Shown one piece after another: positions 1 to 10,169 of a DNA stretch of 64,000 nucleotides (the first letter of the stretch is position 1; every line of letters begins with the position of its first letter). This stretch comes from Metabacillus rhizolycopersici. GTDB lineage: Bacteria > Bacillota > Bacilli > Bacillales > Bacillaceae. The position numbers and the translations under genes are program-made. The notes below the pieces were generated by a model. It worked only from the letters and a program-made list of their open reading frames with translations. It searched no databases and was not told the DNA's origin. Location: positions 1 through 64,000 of the forward strand of contig NZ_JAIQUM010000011.1 in assembly GCF_020075705.1 (NCBI RefSeq). The letters run 5' to 3'.

Positions 1-1216
1 ACTTATTAACATAATAAGCCCCACCACCAACAGCCAACAACCCAAGCGCCTGATAAAGACTATTCTGCTGCTGTTCTTCTGTCAACGCATTCCCAAACAT
101 ATCCTTGCCCGTCAAATACTCACTAAACCCATTGGCAGATACAAGCCCATAGATGCCCATCTCCGCTTTTTCTAGGTTTGAGAAGGTTTTGCTCGTTCTA
201 TAGACGTCCAGCGCTTGGTCGGCGGCGTGCATACCTTTGGCTGTTTTGTAGATGGCGCTTCCGCCTTTTGCGATACGGCCCGCCCAGCCAACAACTGGGA
301 TGAAACCGGCGGCTGCCATAGCTCCTGAAGCTACACGTTGTCCTGCTGTTAGAGTTTCGCCAGTGACTGGGTCAACTCCTTCTGATGCGCGGATATAATC
401 GTAGTAGCCTGTTAGTTCGCCTGTGAATGTCTTGATTCCGTCCCAGGTTTTTTCGTACCATGGACGGTTTTCGAGCTCTTCTTGTTTCTTTAGTTGTTCT
501 CTAAATTTTTCTTGTTCATCTTTGAACGAGAGGTATTCTTTTGTTTGCTTTTCGGCTTGATCTTTCAGCTTGTAGACGTCACTTGCTTTGTATGCTTCTG
601 CGTTGAAATGGATCGGTGTGATGGTATTTCCTTGGCGAGATGCTTCCATTAGTTGTTGGAAGAGTGCCATGACATATTGTTCATCGCCTTCAGATAAGAT
701 GTACTCTGATTTTAGTTCATTGTCTAGCTTGTCAACTGCATCCGCTGTATCTTTTCGGTCTTTTTCTGCCTTTCCCATATGGTCATCAAATCGGTCTTTT
801 GAGAAGACGTTAAGAGGGACAAGGTCGTCAATTCGATTGAAGATTCTTTGCAGTTCATCCTGTTGGCTGGACACCATTTCCCTATTGTTCCTTTCATGAT
901 GTGTTAGTTCATCATCTAGAAACGGAACATGGACAATTGTATTTCCTGATAGATCCATGTCTGCTGCGTTCCCTGCAATTCCGTTAAAAAATGCGATGTT
1001 TCGATCAATGAGACGGAGCCAAGCTTCAATCACATCGATTTGTGCTTGGTAGAAGCCTTTAATGGCGTCGGCTCCTTTCCCTTTCAGGCGGTCGTCTAGA
1101 TTAACGACGTCATTGCATGTTCGTTTTAATTGTTCTAGCTTTTCCCGCAATTCATTGTACTGCTTGGACCTAGCTTCCATTGAATCAATTAATGTTTTTG
1201 CTTCATATACTTTCAC
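1..1216 (-). CDS. LXG-domain type VII secreted toxin, 5' part only
   Basis: This is the N-terminal ~405 residues of a polymorphic toxin; the C-terminal toxin domain and any immunity gene lie beyond the left edge. The start is GTG at 1216, the only start near an in-frame TAA eight codons upstream; the AAGGAAAGGG ribosome site is about 12 bases away, which is long. Residues 1-200 are helical and charged, beginning MKVYEAKTLIDSM, and look like an LXG domain. Around residue 274 comes GVDPVTGETLTAGQRV followed by a Gly/Ala-rich stretch (AAAGFIPVVGWAGR), which looks like a pre-toxin TG domain. LXG proteins are exported by the Firmicute type VII system and act against competing bacteria. It follows two small LXG-partner genes and the whole secretion operon on the same strand, which supports the call. 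The toxic activity cannot be told from what is visible. Confidence 0.88.
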   Translation of the reverse strand, partial: MKVYEAKTLIDSMEARSKQYNELREKLEQLKRTCNDVVNLDDRLKGKGADAIKGFYQAQIDVIEAWLRLIDRNIAFFNGIAGNAADMDLSGNTIVHVPFLDDELTHHERNNREMVSSQQDELQRIFNRIDDLVPLNVFSKDRFDDHMGKAEKDRKDTADAVDKLDNELKSEYILSEGDEQYVMALFQQLMEASRQGNTITPIHFNAEAYKASDVYKLKDQAEKQTKEYLSFKDEQEKFREQLKKQEELENRPWYEKTWDGIKTFTGELTGYYDYIRASEGVDPVTGETLTAGQRVASGAMAAAGFIPVVGWAGRIAKGGSAIYKTAKGMHAADQALDVYRTSKTFSNLEKAEMGIYGLVSANGFSEYLTGKDMFGNALTEEQQQNSLYQALGLLAVGGGAYYVNK

Positions 1217-1371
1217 AGTCGCCGTCTGCCCTTTCCTTTAGTTTCTTGTACGATCAGAAGGTATAAATTAGCAACAGGGAAATGAATTCGACGTAGTGGC
1301 CAATTTAAAATCTTTAGTATAAGTGCAACTACGCTTCTGTCTTCTCCCATACAGGCACGCTAGTCACGAGT
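1217..1371. other. gap between LXG partner gene and LXG toxin
   Basis: This 155-base gap has no open frame of note. It is wider than the one- to few-base joins in the rest of the operon. I found no convincing terminator or promoter in it, so the toxin may be read from the operon or from its own weak promoter. Confidence 0.4.
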
Positions 1372-1635
1372 TTACCTAGTAATGGCTTCATCCTGCTCCT
1401 TTAATGAACGTACATTTGCCTTTGTGTCTTCCACGTTTTTCTCAACTACCTCAACATACTCATTAATGAGTTGATGGATTCTTGCTTCACGTTCTAGCCA
1501 ATAGGTCGTGAAATCCAAACGATTTTCCCCAAGGCTACTAGATTGTGATGTCGCAATTGTTACATTAGCTAATGCTGACTTAACCTCATTCAACTCTTTC
1601 ATCACGGCATCATAATTTAATTTAATTTCGACCAT
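1372..1635 (-). CDS. DUF5344 (YwqI/YxiC-like) small LXG partner protein
   Basis: An 87-residue, fully helical, charged protein without a signal peptide. It starts MVEIKLNYDAVMKELNEV and ends with a helix containing NVEDTKANVRSLKEQDEAI, the pattern I know from YxiC/YwqI-type proteins of Bacillus. In B. subtilis such genes sit just ahead of LXG toxin genes (ywqH-ywqI-ywqJ, yxiB-yxiC-yxiD), as here. Small helical partners of LXG toxins elsewhere form a complex with the LXG helices and help present the toxin to the secretion machine; that role is inferred here. The ATG overlaps the stop of the preceding gene by one base (TAATG), so the two are probably translationally coupled. Confidence 0.82.
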   Translation of the reverse strand: MVEIKLNYDAVMKELNEVKSALANVTIATSQSSSLGENRLDFTTYWLEREARIHQLINEYVEVVEKNVEDTKANVRSLKEQDEAITR

Positions 1636-2066
1636 TAAAATAACCGCCTTTTCAAATCGCTAATTTTATCTGAAAGCTCATCAATGGCATCTTCACCTTT
1701 ATCGACTAATTGACCAGCTTCATAAGCAATGGCTCTTGTGATATTTAAGAAGCTTTGTTCTATTTCTAGGCTATTTATCTTACTTTCTATTAAACGTTGA
1801 TAACTAGAATAATCAATTTCTCCAATCTTTTGCATGACAGCGTACGCATCTTCACGTTCATTGTCATAATCGTCTGCTCTTTTCCCAGTCCATTCTCTTC
1901 CTAAATCTGGCTGTTTGATTTTCTTAATTTCTTGAAGAAGAAGATCTTGTTCACGACCAATATCATTTTTAGCTTGATTTAGCCTTTCAATTTTTTCATT
2001 GATATCATTCGCTTGTGACGAAATTGTTCTCTGAAGAGAATACAAAGTACTTGATAAACTCATCAT
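1635..2066 (-). CDS. DUF5082 (YwqH-like) LXG partner protein
   Basis: A 143-residue helical protein, probably an antiparallel coiled coil, with many Gln, Glu and Lys residues and no membrane segment. Its N-terminus (SLSSTLYSLQRTISSQANDI) and length fit the YwqH/DUF5082 family, which precedes a DUF5344 gene and an LXG toxin in B. subtilis. I chose ATG at 2066 because AGAGG lies five bases upstream; an adjacent ATG at 2063 is equally possible, and the GTG at 2072 lies inside the ribosome site. It begins 11 bases after essA ends, so it belongs to the secretion operon. It carries a tryptophan followed by TGKRADDYDN near the middle, like the WXG-type turn of the ESAT-6 fold. Role by family: LXG chaperone or partner. 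Confidence 0.8.
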   Translation of the reverse strand: MMSLSSTLYSLQRTISSQANDINEKIERLNQAKNDIGREQDLLLQEIKKIKQPDLGREWTGKRADDYDNEREDAYAVMQKIGEIDYSSYQRLIESKINSLEIEQSFLNITRAIAYEAGQLVDKGEDAIDELSDKISDLKRRLF

Positions 2067-2076
2067 TTCCACCTCT

Positions 2077-2586
2077 CTAGACGTTTTGAGGAGATTTTTG
2101 CTTTGCTAAGGACTTACCCCAAACAACTAACACAACAATTAACAACAGGATACAAATTCCGACTAATGCCCAGATAAGAATTGTTAACGACAAGCTAGAA
2201 GAGGAGGATGAATCCTCTTCCTTTTGCTTCATCGTTGGTGCTTCTGCTGATAAAAATAGCTGCATGTCCACTGCTTTTGCCTTAATTGTATTTTGATCGG
2301 TTGACTCGCCTAAGAATAATTCTGCCTTTATTGCCTCATCTTTCGAACGTTCAACTTCTTCAAAGGTGATCTCTTTTATTTCTTCAGGAATGTCTTTAAG
2401 CTGATTTGTTTGCGTAGTGTTGTTAAGCAAGCTTTTATTTGATTTGAATTCGTTCTTTTGATAATCATTTGGAACGAGCTCATCAATCTTTGACGTTTCC
2501 GCATGGACAACGCCTGCAACCGTAAGATGGAATAGGTTTATCATCAACAAGATGATCGAAACAGCTATAGCTCGCTTACGCTTCAT
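2077..2586 (-). CDS. essA: type VII secretion membrane protein EssA (YueC)
   Basis: A 169-residue membrane protein. An N-terminal hydrophobic segment (residues 8-28, after MKRKRAIAV) looks like a signal peptide or anchor ending near VVHAET. A hydrophilic extracellular middle and a run of serines precede the C-terminal membrane segment (about 138-160, LTILIWALVGICILLLIVVL). This layout and the place after esaA match YueC/EssA, a core component of the Firmicute type VII apparatus. The start is ATG at 2586, which overlaps the esaA stop by 11 bases with CAGGAA just ahead. A longer frame from 2652 would add 22 residues copied from the esaA frame and bury the signal peptide, so I rejected it. Sequence identity in this family is low, so the call leans on topology and position. 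Confidence 0.82.
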   Translation of the reverse strand: MKRKRAIAVSIILLMINLFHLTVAGVVHAETSKIDELVPNDYQKNEFKSNKSLLNNTTQTNQLKDIPEEIKEITFEEVERSKDEAIKAELFLGESTDQNTIKAKAVDMQLFLSAEAPTMKQKEEDSSSSSSLSLTILIWALVGICILLLIVVLVVWGKSLAKQKSPQNV

Positions 2587-5500
2587 ACGTTCCTGATTCC
2601 TTTTCAACTGAAACCATGCTTGATCTGCCAATGAAGTATTGTAAGCCACCAAGTCCTACGATAATGATTCCAAGGATAACCGTTGCCTGTGTAAATAACG
2701 ATTCTGAGCCATATTGAATGGACATATATACCTCAGACATTGGGTCAGTAAAGCTAAAGTTTGGTGTGGTTAGTGCAAGTAATGGCGTTACATAGAAAAT
2801 GACCATGCCTACCGTTACAAATAACCCAACCAAATGATGGATACTAAACGCCACTCTTATTAAAGCTGAACCTGCCGTAAGAAGAAGAATTGTAAATACA
2901 GTCCACTCAACAGCACTTTCTTCACGTAACGGGTAAATATCTAACCCATATAAACTAATGACTAATCCAACAATCACATTGAGTAGGACAAACAAGATGG
3001 CCTGAATCCAAAGTGGTGGCTGTTTGAAATAATAACTCGCATAGCCGATAAGTAAGCTGCAAATTAGAACGATAAACAGAATAACCACTGGTGGGATATT
3101 TTTGACGTTCGCACTTTGTGTTTCTTCTGGAATATCACCACTAATCTTAAGTGGGTTCGTTAAGAAGTCATAGACATAACCATTTGACTGACCATCTACA
3201 AATGTATTTCCAAGCACATTATATACGTCATCCCTAATTAGCCCCGTTGTTGCAACATTTGTTGACCATTTATTATTCAACTGGTCTGCATCCGTTTGAA
3301 CATTATTTACTCGTCCTTGTAGCTCTCCGGTATAATCGATGATGCTGCTTTGACTTTCACTAATCGAATCTAGCCATGTATGAATTGATACCATTTGTTC
3401 ACTAATTCTTCCAGAGCCTAAAATCATTTCCTCGCCTTCAACGGTTGGTATTGGTTCGACAACTGTGAGCAGCTGTCCCGGCTGACTGATTTGATTTAGA
3501 ATTTCTGTCGCTTCCAGTTCAATTGCCTCAAGACTTTCAACTAGTGTAGCTTGCTGCGCATCGACAGTTTGCCGATATTCAGCCATGAAAACAGTAAAAC
3601 CATCTTCGAGTGTGTATAAAGCATCTTGGGTTGTTGGCATATCTTCACCAATCTGATTCCACCCTGTTTTCTCCTCGCTACTTATTTCGACGATTTTTTT
3701 CGCTTCTTGTTGTAATGCTTCATTACCTAGAACAACTGCTTTTGCTTTGTTTTCTACAAGCATACTGTTTAATGTTGATTGATAGCGATCTAGATACGAG
3801 TAGTAATACATCATCTCTAACAGATCTTTACTCATTATTTCCTTGGAAAAGGTAGAAGTTAAAAGATCCTTTCTCGTTTGGGAAAGAGCATTAGATGCTA
3901 AAATTGATTGCTCCTTTTTCTCAATTTCGTCTTTTATATTCACTTCATAGTCTTTATAGAGATTTAACTCTACTTCTAATCCAGCATTTATTCCTTCGAG
4001 CCTTTTAACGTTATCCTCTAGCGTTAATTTGACATCTTCTAGCATTTGAATTTGTTCATCTTTTTCGAGAATTGTCTTTTCTAGCCCTTCATTAATCTCT
4101 TTAAGCTGATCAAAGTCACCCTTTAATTTATCTAATTCTTCGTTAAGTACGGCTAAATCGTCCTCAAGCGGATTTCTCTCTCCCGTTTCCTTCGCACTTA
4201 ATGATGATTGAAGAGCAAGAATACGATCATTAATTCCGTCTAAGCTCAATAATACTTGCTCAAGCTCCACAGGTAGCGGATCTTCCATACTAGCAAGTCC
4301 ATCTTTTAATTTTGTAAGATCCTCTGAAATGGATGCTAATGCTGTCTTTTCATTCTCTAAATCAACAAATGGTTTTTCTGGATTTCCGGAATTTCCGGGT
4401 TTTCCTGGATCCGAAGTATCCTCCCCAGTATTTTCGGTATTATTATCCGGTAGATTACCATCTTGTTCGGAAGGTACAACATCTACTTGTTGATCCTCTT
4501 CCTCTGATTCACTTGGTAGCTCAATAGGATCAGTTGGTTCAGTAGGTTTCTCCTCTTCCTCCCCTACACTAAGCCGGTCACTTAATGCGACAAGCTCGAC
4601 CTCTACATCATTAAGAACTGTCGTATCTTTAAGTTGCTGATAAAAATCAAGCGTCTTTTCTTGAAGCTGATAAAAGTCGTTGATCTGTCTAGCTACTTGA
4701 CTATATCGTTGTTCCGCAAGCTGTCCAAAAACCTGTTGAGTGCTTACCATACGTGAATCAAGCTTCGACATGTTTTCTAAAAACAGATTGCCCTGATCTT
4801 CAAATAGATTTGTTGATTGGACGAATAAAGGCTGTTGATTTTCAGTTGCTTTATTAACTGATTGAACTGATTGCGCCTGAATTTCAGCTAGTAGTGTTTG
4901 TTGTTTCTTTTGATATTCCTTATATTGCTCCACGTATTCCACAAAGCTTGCTAGATTTTGTTCATAAGCCTTCAGTGTTTCCGTTTGTTCAGGAGCACTT
5001 TCATCAACCTGTTGGATGGAAGCTTGCAAATTTATGAGCATTTCCTTCTGTCCATCTATATGCCCTGCAAGGTTTTTTGAGCTTGGTGTGTAAAATGAAG
5101 TCATTGTTTCTTGGAAAGTTATTTCATTTCGCAGTATTTCATCAAATTCTTCACGAATATTCTCCATATCTGCTGAAACATACTTCCAATAAAGTGACGA
5201 TATTTTTTGATTCACCCGTTTTGTTGCCTTCTCAATCTCCACTAACACCTTTTCTTTATTTACTGCATTGAGCTGGCTTTGTATCTTAAATTGAAAATTT
5301 GTTTTAACTGGATTTGTCTCATCATACGTCATAATATTTTGCGAGAAATCCGATGGGAGATAGACGATTGCGTCGTACTTCAAGCTGCGTAGCCCATTTT
5401 CACCGGCACTTCTCCCTACGACAGTCCATTCAAAGTTTGAACCTTCTGCCAAGATTGACGCGACATCCTGACCAAACCGAATCTCTTCATCCACTTCTTG

Positions 5501-5659
5501 CGTTCCGATATCCTCATTGATAATGGCAATGGATTTGGTGGCATTTTCCTTTATTACCCTCATCGGGTTGTCACCGACAGTACGGAAGAAAAGAAGAGGT
5601 GTGATCACAATTAAAACGATGACTAGTATAAGCTTAAAAATACTTGCCTTTTCAGTCAT
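2576..5659 (-). CDS. esaA: type VII secretion protein EsaA (YueB family)
   Basis: A 1027-residue membrane protein of the type VII apparatus; the B. subtilis homologue YueB is the receptor of phage SPP1. One membrane segment lies near the N-terminus (about 9-27, LILVIVLIVITPLLFF). Then comes a very long extracellular region rich in Gln and Glu with coiled coil (about 460-570). An acidic low-complexity stretch at about 363-432 is full of Glu, Pro and Asn and probably acts as a flexible spacer. Five membrane segments close the protein from about residue 850, like ABC-2/YhgE-type domains. It overlaps essC by four bases (ATGA) and essA by 11. The spacer length is likely strain-variable. Homologous to EsaA by layout and neighbours, which is strong evidence. 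Confidence 0.93.
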   Translation of the reverse strand: MTEKASIFKLILVIVLIVITPLLFFRTVGDNPMRVIKENATKSIAIINEDIGTQEVDEEIRFGQDVASILAEGSNFEWTVVGRSAGENGLRSLKYDAIVYLPSDFSQNIMTYDETNPVKTNFQFKIQSQLNAVNKEKVLVEIEKATKRVNQKISSLYWKYVSADMENIREEFDEILRNEITFQETMTSFYTPSSKNLAGHIDGQKEMLINLQASIQQVDESAPEQTETLKAYEQNLASFVEYVEQYKEYQKKQQTLLAEIQAQSVQSVNKATENQQPLFVQSTNLFEDQGNLFLENMSKLDSRMVSTQQVFGQLAEQRYSQVARQINDFYQLQEKTLDFYQQLKDTTVLNDVEVELVALSDRLSVGEEEEKPTEPTDPIELPSESEEEDQQVDVVPSEQDGNLPDNNTENTGEDTSDPGKPGNSGNPEKPFVDLENEKTALASISEDLTKLKDGLASMEDPLPVELEQVLLSLDGINDRILALQSSLSAKETGERNPLEDDLAVLNEELDKLKGDFDQLKEINEGLEKTILEKDEQIQMLEDVKLTLEDNVKRLEGINAGLEVELNLYKDYEVNIKDEIEKKEQSILASNALSQTRKDLLTSTFSKEIMSKDLLEMMYYYSYLDRYQSTLNSMLVENKAKAVVLGNEALQQEAKKIVEISSEEKTGWNQIGEDMPTTQDALYTLEDGFTVFMAEYRQTVDAQQATLVESLEAIELEATEILNQISQPGQLLTVVEPIPTVEGEEMILGSGRISEQMVSIHTWLDSISESQSSIIDYTGELQGRVNNVQTDADQLNNKWSTNVATTGLIRDDVYNVLGNTFVDGQSNGYVYDFLTNPLKISGDIPEETQSANVKNIPPVVILFIVLICSLLIGYASYYFKQPPLWIQAILFVLLNVIVGLVISLYGLDIYPLREESAVEWTVFTILLLTAGSALIRVAFSIHHLVGLFVTVGMVIFYVTPLLALTTPNFSFTDPMSEVYMSIQYGSESLFTQATVILGIIIVGLGGLQYFIGRSSMVSVEKESGTYEA

Positions 5660-8600
5660 ACGTGCACCTTCCTTTCGACATTCGCAAGCGGAATCTGGAT
5701 GTTTTGCTCTTTTCCGTTTTCAACATAATAGCCAAATCCCGGTTGAATCTCTGGCTCTTTTCGATCATAGGTAAGAGTAAATAATGTTTGTTCAGATTTT
5801 TTCATTAAAATAACCGCTTGACGAATTTGTTTCATTTCAATTGTTAATGGATCATATCCTTTTGTTAATTCATTGTTGTTGCCAGAGACAATCATATTAA
5901 AGCCTAGATGGCTATAGCTTTTCATGTATCGGGCGATTCGATCTTGCGCCTGATTATCGAGACCTTGAAGGAAACGCGAATAGCCATCGACAACAAACAA
6001 GACTGGTAGAAATTGCGGCACTTGGTTGCCCTGCTGTATTTGTCTGTGATACTGTTCTTCTCTTGCAATAAATACGGTCTCTATTTTATCCAGCCATGAC
6101 ATGACATGGTCTTTTCCTTCGAGATAGACCAATTTTTCTTCACCTACAAAAGCAGATAAACCGCGATCGATTGAATCAAAAACAGCAATATGTTCGACTT
6201 CTTGTTCAAGTGCTGTATGAATTAGCACTTTTAATGAGTTTGTTTTTCCCTTTTGAGCCTGTCCTAGTACGAGACAATGCTTTGTCTTCTGGAAGTTTAC
6301 ATAAACCGGCGTCACATTCTCTTCATCAAGACCAATTGGGAGCAGACCATTCTTCTTCTCAATATAGGAAGCAAAGTTGACAATCGTTAGTTCTGTAGGC
6401 AGCATTGGCACAGGATCTGGCCTCTTAACATCTGCATAGACTACCTTAATACATTCAATTTCTTCCTTTATGTTCATCATTTGCTCAAAATCGTCCTTTC
6501 CTTCTGCTGGGAGAAAAACTTGAGCAAAGTAGGCTGTATCTTTTTTCACGATTGCTCTTCCTGGCATTGCTTCAGGAGAAAACGCCAACCTTCCTAATAT
6601 TGTAAACGCCTCTGATTGATCCATTAAATAGTGGACAATTTTTGTTTTTAAGTTGTTCATTAAAGATTGGCGAACAGAATTGATGCGCGTAGCTGTTAAA
6701 ATCATGTAAATTCCTAATGACACTCCATCACGAGCAAATTGATTTAATTGCTGTTCAAGATCAAGCATCTCTTCCTTAACGAGATCAAAATTATCAATAA
6801 CAAGAAATACGAACGGCAATTGCTCCGCACTTAAGCCGTTATACATTTTAATTGAGCTTACCTCTTGCTTTTGGAAAAGCTGTTTCCGTCTCGCTACTTC
6901 ATCTCGTAATCTCCTCATAAACTTTTCGATCTTTCTTTCTTGATCAAGCAAAAAGTAATCAGCTGTATGAGGAAGCTGCTTCAATGGTAATAACCCTCCA
7001 TTGCCAAAGTCCATGACATAATAATGAACCTCTTCCGGTGTAAATTGATTCGCCATTCCCAGTAGCAGTGTCATGATTGTATGTGTTTTTCCATAACCAG
7101 AGGAACCAAAAATCCCAATGTTTCCATCCTCGATTACGTCATACGTATAAGCGGATTGACTTTGTTTTTCCGGTTCATCAATCATCGCAAATAGAATGCT
7201 CGGTTTATCACGATGCCCAGTAGATTTTCGATATAGACGATCAGGAAGTGGTGGTAACCACGGGCTTGGGAGCTTCTCAAGCTGCATTTGTTGTTGAAGC
7301 TGCTCAATTTTATCGACAATGACACCAATTTCACTTTCTGTCTCCTTCTGCCTCTGATCCAATGATGAAACCTCTGATAAAGGAATTAACCCTAAATCTG
7401 TGACAATCGCAACTTCATCTTCCATGTCATAGGATTCTTCTTCATGGTATGGGGCGCCACTCCAAGCTGATTGGAAAAGCTCATACACTTCATTGTTTCC
7501 AACCTGCAAGTAACCACGACCGGTAACTGTGATTGATGCAGCATCACCATTTTTTAGGATTTCTCGACTATCCTCCGTATTTTGTACCTTCAAGGCAACA
7601 CGAAAGCGGGCATTACTCCAAATTTGATTATCGATGATTCCACCAGGCTTTTGTGTCGCAAGGATTAAATGAACACCAAGACTTCTCCCGATACGTGCTG
7701 CACTAACTAATTCCTTAATAAATTCTGGCTCTTCCGTTTTTAGCTCAGCAAATTCATCCGAAATCAAAAATAAGTGTGGTAAAGGCTTTTCCGCTTTCCC
7801 TTGTTTAAATAGCTTTGTATAGTCATGAATATGTGAAACACTATAGTGATCAAATAAACGTTGGCGCCGCTTTAATTCACTTTTGATTGAAGCTAATGCC
7901 CGCATACTGAAGTTTTTGCTTCCTTCAATATTTGTGATCGTCCCTAAGAGATGAGGCATATTTTTAAATGGTTGCGCCATTCCTCCGCCCTTATAGTCGA
8001 TTAATAAAAAGGCAACCTCATGTGGATGAAAGTGAACAGCAAGCGATAGGATGTATGTTTGCAAAAATTCACTTTTCCCAGACCCCGTCGTACCAGCTAA
8101 TAAGCCGTGTGGCCCATGTGCCTTTTCGTGCAAATTCAGCTCAACCGCCTCTTCCTTTCCTTTTAAGCCAATTGGGACAGCTAACGATTTTGACGATTCC
8201 CTAGAAAGCCAATTTTGTTTAATCGGAAGCTGATCAACACTTTTCACATTCATCATTTCTAGAAAAGACACACCTGTAGGAATCGAATTCGTCATCCCAA
8301 TTTGATGATCAAGAGTGCGAAGCATCCGTGCATAATTTTCATTACTCTCTCTGTTATGTGAGTCCAATCCAAAAGGAATTCGTACAGCCTTTTTCTCTTG
8401 AATTAATATGTCACCTTGCTCATCATTAATATATCTAACGAGGGTATGGATGTTATCAGATAAGCTTTCCTTCGCTTCTGCAGCAAAAATGACAGAAATA
8501 CCAAGATGCTGATGATCCCCCTCTAAATATTCCAATATCACATGGTCTGATATGAGCTGGTGGTTTGTAATCACGAATACATAATGAGGCGTAAATCGTA

Positions 8601-10125
8601 TCTTCTCTTTCTCTTCCTCTTGATCACGTTCACGTACCATTTCATAAAGTGAATAAAGCAATTGATCACGTGTTTTTTCGTTGTAAATAAACCCCTTCGC
8701 AAAGGAATTTGGTAATTGGAAATGAGGAAGCCACTTCATCCATTCCCATTCCCTGTATTCCTGTTCATCGAAAATAAACACAAACCGTAAATCATGGTAG
8801 CTATGAAAGAAAGCAAGCTGACCAATGAGCTGGTGCAACTCATTTTTTAAGACAGCATCCTTTCCAATTAACCCAATCGCACCCTCTGATAGATTTGCCG
8901 TTATTGGCAATTTTTCTAAGTTCTTATATGTCTTTTCAAGTAATTGAGAGTCCTCTAATAAGTCATCCATTTCCCTGTTTGACATATCAGATGAAGTTGA
9001 TGAGATTGTATAGCTTGCGCGAACAGCTCCAATTCCAAGTCGAAATTGTAGAAAATCAGGACTTTCAAGTGTTCGCTCCCAAAGCCTGTCGGAAAGCTGA
9101 TCCGTTAAATATTTCATACGTTCAAAGGCTGGAAAATGAAACGTTAGAACATCCCTTTGTTTATCAGCAAGGATTTGGAGCTCTTGTCTCTTTGTTTCTA
9201 AATAGTGTGTATAAATTCGTTTTCGACGCTCTTTGGATCTTTTTTGATTGCCTTTATCTTTAAAATATTGAACTGTCGAGGTAACGAGTGTTGTCATAAA
9301 CATGACTAACGAAACAATGATAAAAATTCCTCTTGGCACAAGAATAGCTACGAGCCCCATCACAAGCAGCATAACGAGCGGCGGCATGATAATAAGCCAT
9401 AAGCTTCGATTTGAGCCCTCTGAATCTTGCGAAGGAAATGAAAACTGCACCTTTTCGTCAGGTAAATCGTAGACCATTCTAGGTGTACGTCGATACACTG
9501 GATATTTCTTCTGCATTTCAGATTGAGGGCTAATCGTCTCCGAAAGACTCGTCTCAAAATCTAGTAAGCTTTCAATTTGTATGAGATCTTCCTCAATAAG
9601 GGTAATATTCATGAACGGCCAAAACAGTTGATCACCAATATTCAGTTGTGATGTTTCATTAATGAGTTGTCCATTTTTGTATAGGCGCTCATGATCACCA
9701 GTTGAAATCTCCCATCTCGTTCTTCCTCTATAAAGGATAAAGGAATCCTGCTCACAGAATGCTTCAGCAGTCTTTAAAATGGTCGCATACTGATCATTGA
9801 TTGAAAATGTCACTTCGTTCATATGTTCAATATAAAATGTTTTTGTCACTTTAGGAGCTGAAGTCATCATAACCGTCAGCTTTTCTTCGCCAAAGGTTAT
9901 CGGATACAGTTTACTTTCCTCAAATATTTGAACGCGCTCTTCCCCTTGATCAAGCCAAAATGAATCGTCTCGGTAATTTACTATAAGCAATTTTTCAAAG
10001 GGAGAATCCGCTTGGATGGTAATTGTGTGATGCACATCTGTTCCAATTGTAATCTCTTGTTTATAGCTTGTTTTCAGTGCCACTTGCTGATATGATTCAC
10101 GGTAAAACACCCATAAGATAGACAT
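5656..10125 (-). CDS. essC: type VII secretion ATPase EssC (YukB)
   Basis: A 1489-residue motor protein at the inner membrane. The N-terminal ~200 residues look like the paired FHA domains of EssC. Two membrane segments follow at about 241-264 and 266-287. Three FtsK/SpoIIIE-type ATPase domains come next, with Walker A motifs GTTGSGKS (about 676), GSSGYGKT (about 1005) and GQAQKGKT (about 1288). Only the first has a complete Walker B (LFLISDEF); the second reads VIDNF and the third VVDGY, so they are degenerate, as usual in EssC, where domain 1 drives transport and the others bind substrate. The length is typical. It lies 44 bases after essB and overlaps esaA by four bases. The N-terminal MSILWVF start has a fitting ribosome site (AGGTGGTGATA). 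Confidence 0.96.
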   Translation of the reverse strand: MSILWVFYRESYQQVALKTSYKQEITIGTDVHHTITIQADSPFEKLLIVNYRDDSFWLDQGEERVQIFEESKLYPITFGEEKLTVMMTSAPKVTKTFYIEHMNEVTFSINDQYATILKTAEAFCEQDSFILYRGRTRWEISTGDHERLYKNGQLINETSQLNIGDQLFWPFMNITLIEEDLIQIESLLDFETSLSETISPQSEMQKKYPVYRRTPRMVYDLPDEKVQFSFPSQDSEGSNRSLWLIIMPPLVMLLVMGLVAILVPRGIFIIVSLVMFMTTLVTSTVQYFKDKGNQKRSKERRKRIYTHYLETKRQELQILADKQRDVLTFHFPAFERMKYLTDQLSDRLWERTLESPDFLQFRLGIGAVRASYTISSTSSDMSNREMDDLLEDSQLLEKTYKNLEKLPITANLSEGAIGLIGKDAVLKNELHQLIGQLAFFHSYHDLRFVFIFDEQEYREWEWMKWLPHFQLPNSFAKGFIYNEKTRDQLLYSLYEMVRERDQEEEKEKIRFTPHYVFVITNHQLISDHVILEYLEGDHQHLGISVIFAAEAKESLSDNIHTLVRYINDEQGDILIQEKKAVRIPFGLDSHNRESNENYARMLRTLDHQIGMTNSIPTGVSFLEMMNVKSVDQLPIKQNWLSRESSKSLAVPIGLKGKEEAVELNLHEKAHGPHGLLAGTTGSGKSEFLQTYILSLAVHFHPHEVAFLLIDYKGGGMAQPFKNMPHLLGTITNIEGSKNFSMRALASIKSELKRRQRLFDHYSVSHIHDYTKLFKQGKAEKPLPHLFLISDEFAELKTEEPEFIKELVSAARIGRSLGVHLILATQKPGGIIDNQIWSNARFRVALKVQNTEDSREILKNGDAASITVTGRGYLQVGNNEVYELFQSAWSGAPYHEEESYDMEDEVAIVTDLGLIPLSEVSSLDQRQKETESEIGVIVDKIEQLQQQMQLEKLPSPWLPPLPDRLYRKSTGHRDKPSILFAMIDEPEKQSQSAYTYDVIEDGNIGIFGSSGYGKTHTIMTLLLGMANQFTPEEVHYYVMDFGNGGLLPLKQLPHTADYFLLDQERKIEKFMRRLRDEVARRKQLFQKQEVSSIKMYNGLSAEQLPFVFLVIDNFDLVKEEMLDLEQQLNQFARDGVSLGIYMILTATRINSVRQSLMNNLKTKIVHYLMDQSEAFTILGRLAFSPEAMPGRAIVKKDTAYFAQVFLPAEGKDDFEQMMNIKEEIECIKVVYADVKRPDPVPMLPTELTIVNFASYIEKKNGLLPIGLDEENVTPVYVNFQKTKHCLVLGQAQKGKTNSLKVLIHTALEQEVEHIAVFDSIDRGLSAFVGEEKLVYLEGKDHVMSWLDKIETVFIAREEQYHRQIQQGNQVPQFLPVLFVVDGYSRFLQGLDNQAQDRIARYMKSYSHLGFNMIVSGNNNELTKGYDPLTIEMKQIRQAVILMKKSEQTLFTLTYDRKEPEIQPGFGYYVENGKEQNIQIPLANVERKVHV

Positions 10126-10169
10126 ATTATCACCACCTATAATTGTTTAGTTTCTCTTGTATGTGAATG

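Noticed and set aside
588..899. Plus-strand open frame opposite the LXG toxin gene
   Set aside because: A serine-rich shadow frame with no ribosome site; the minus-strand gene is clearly the real one.
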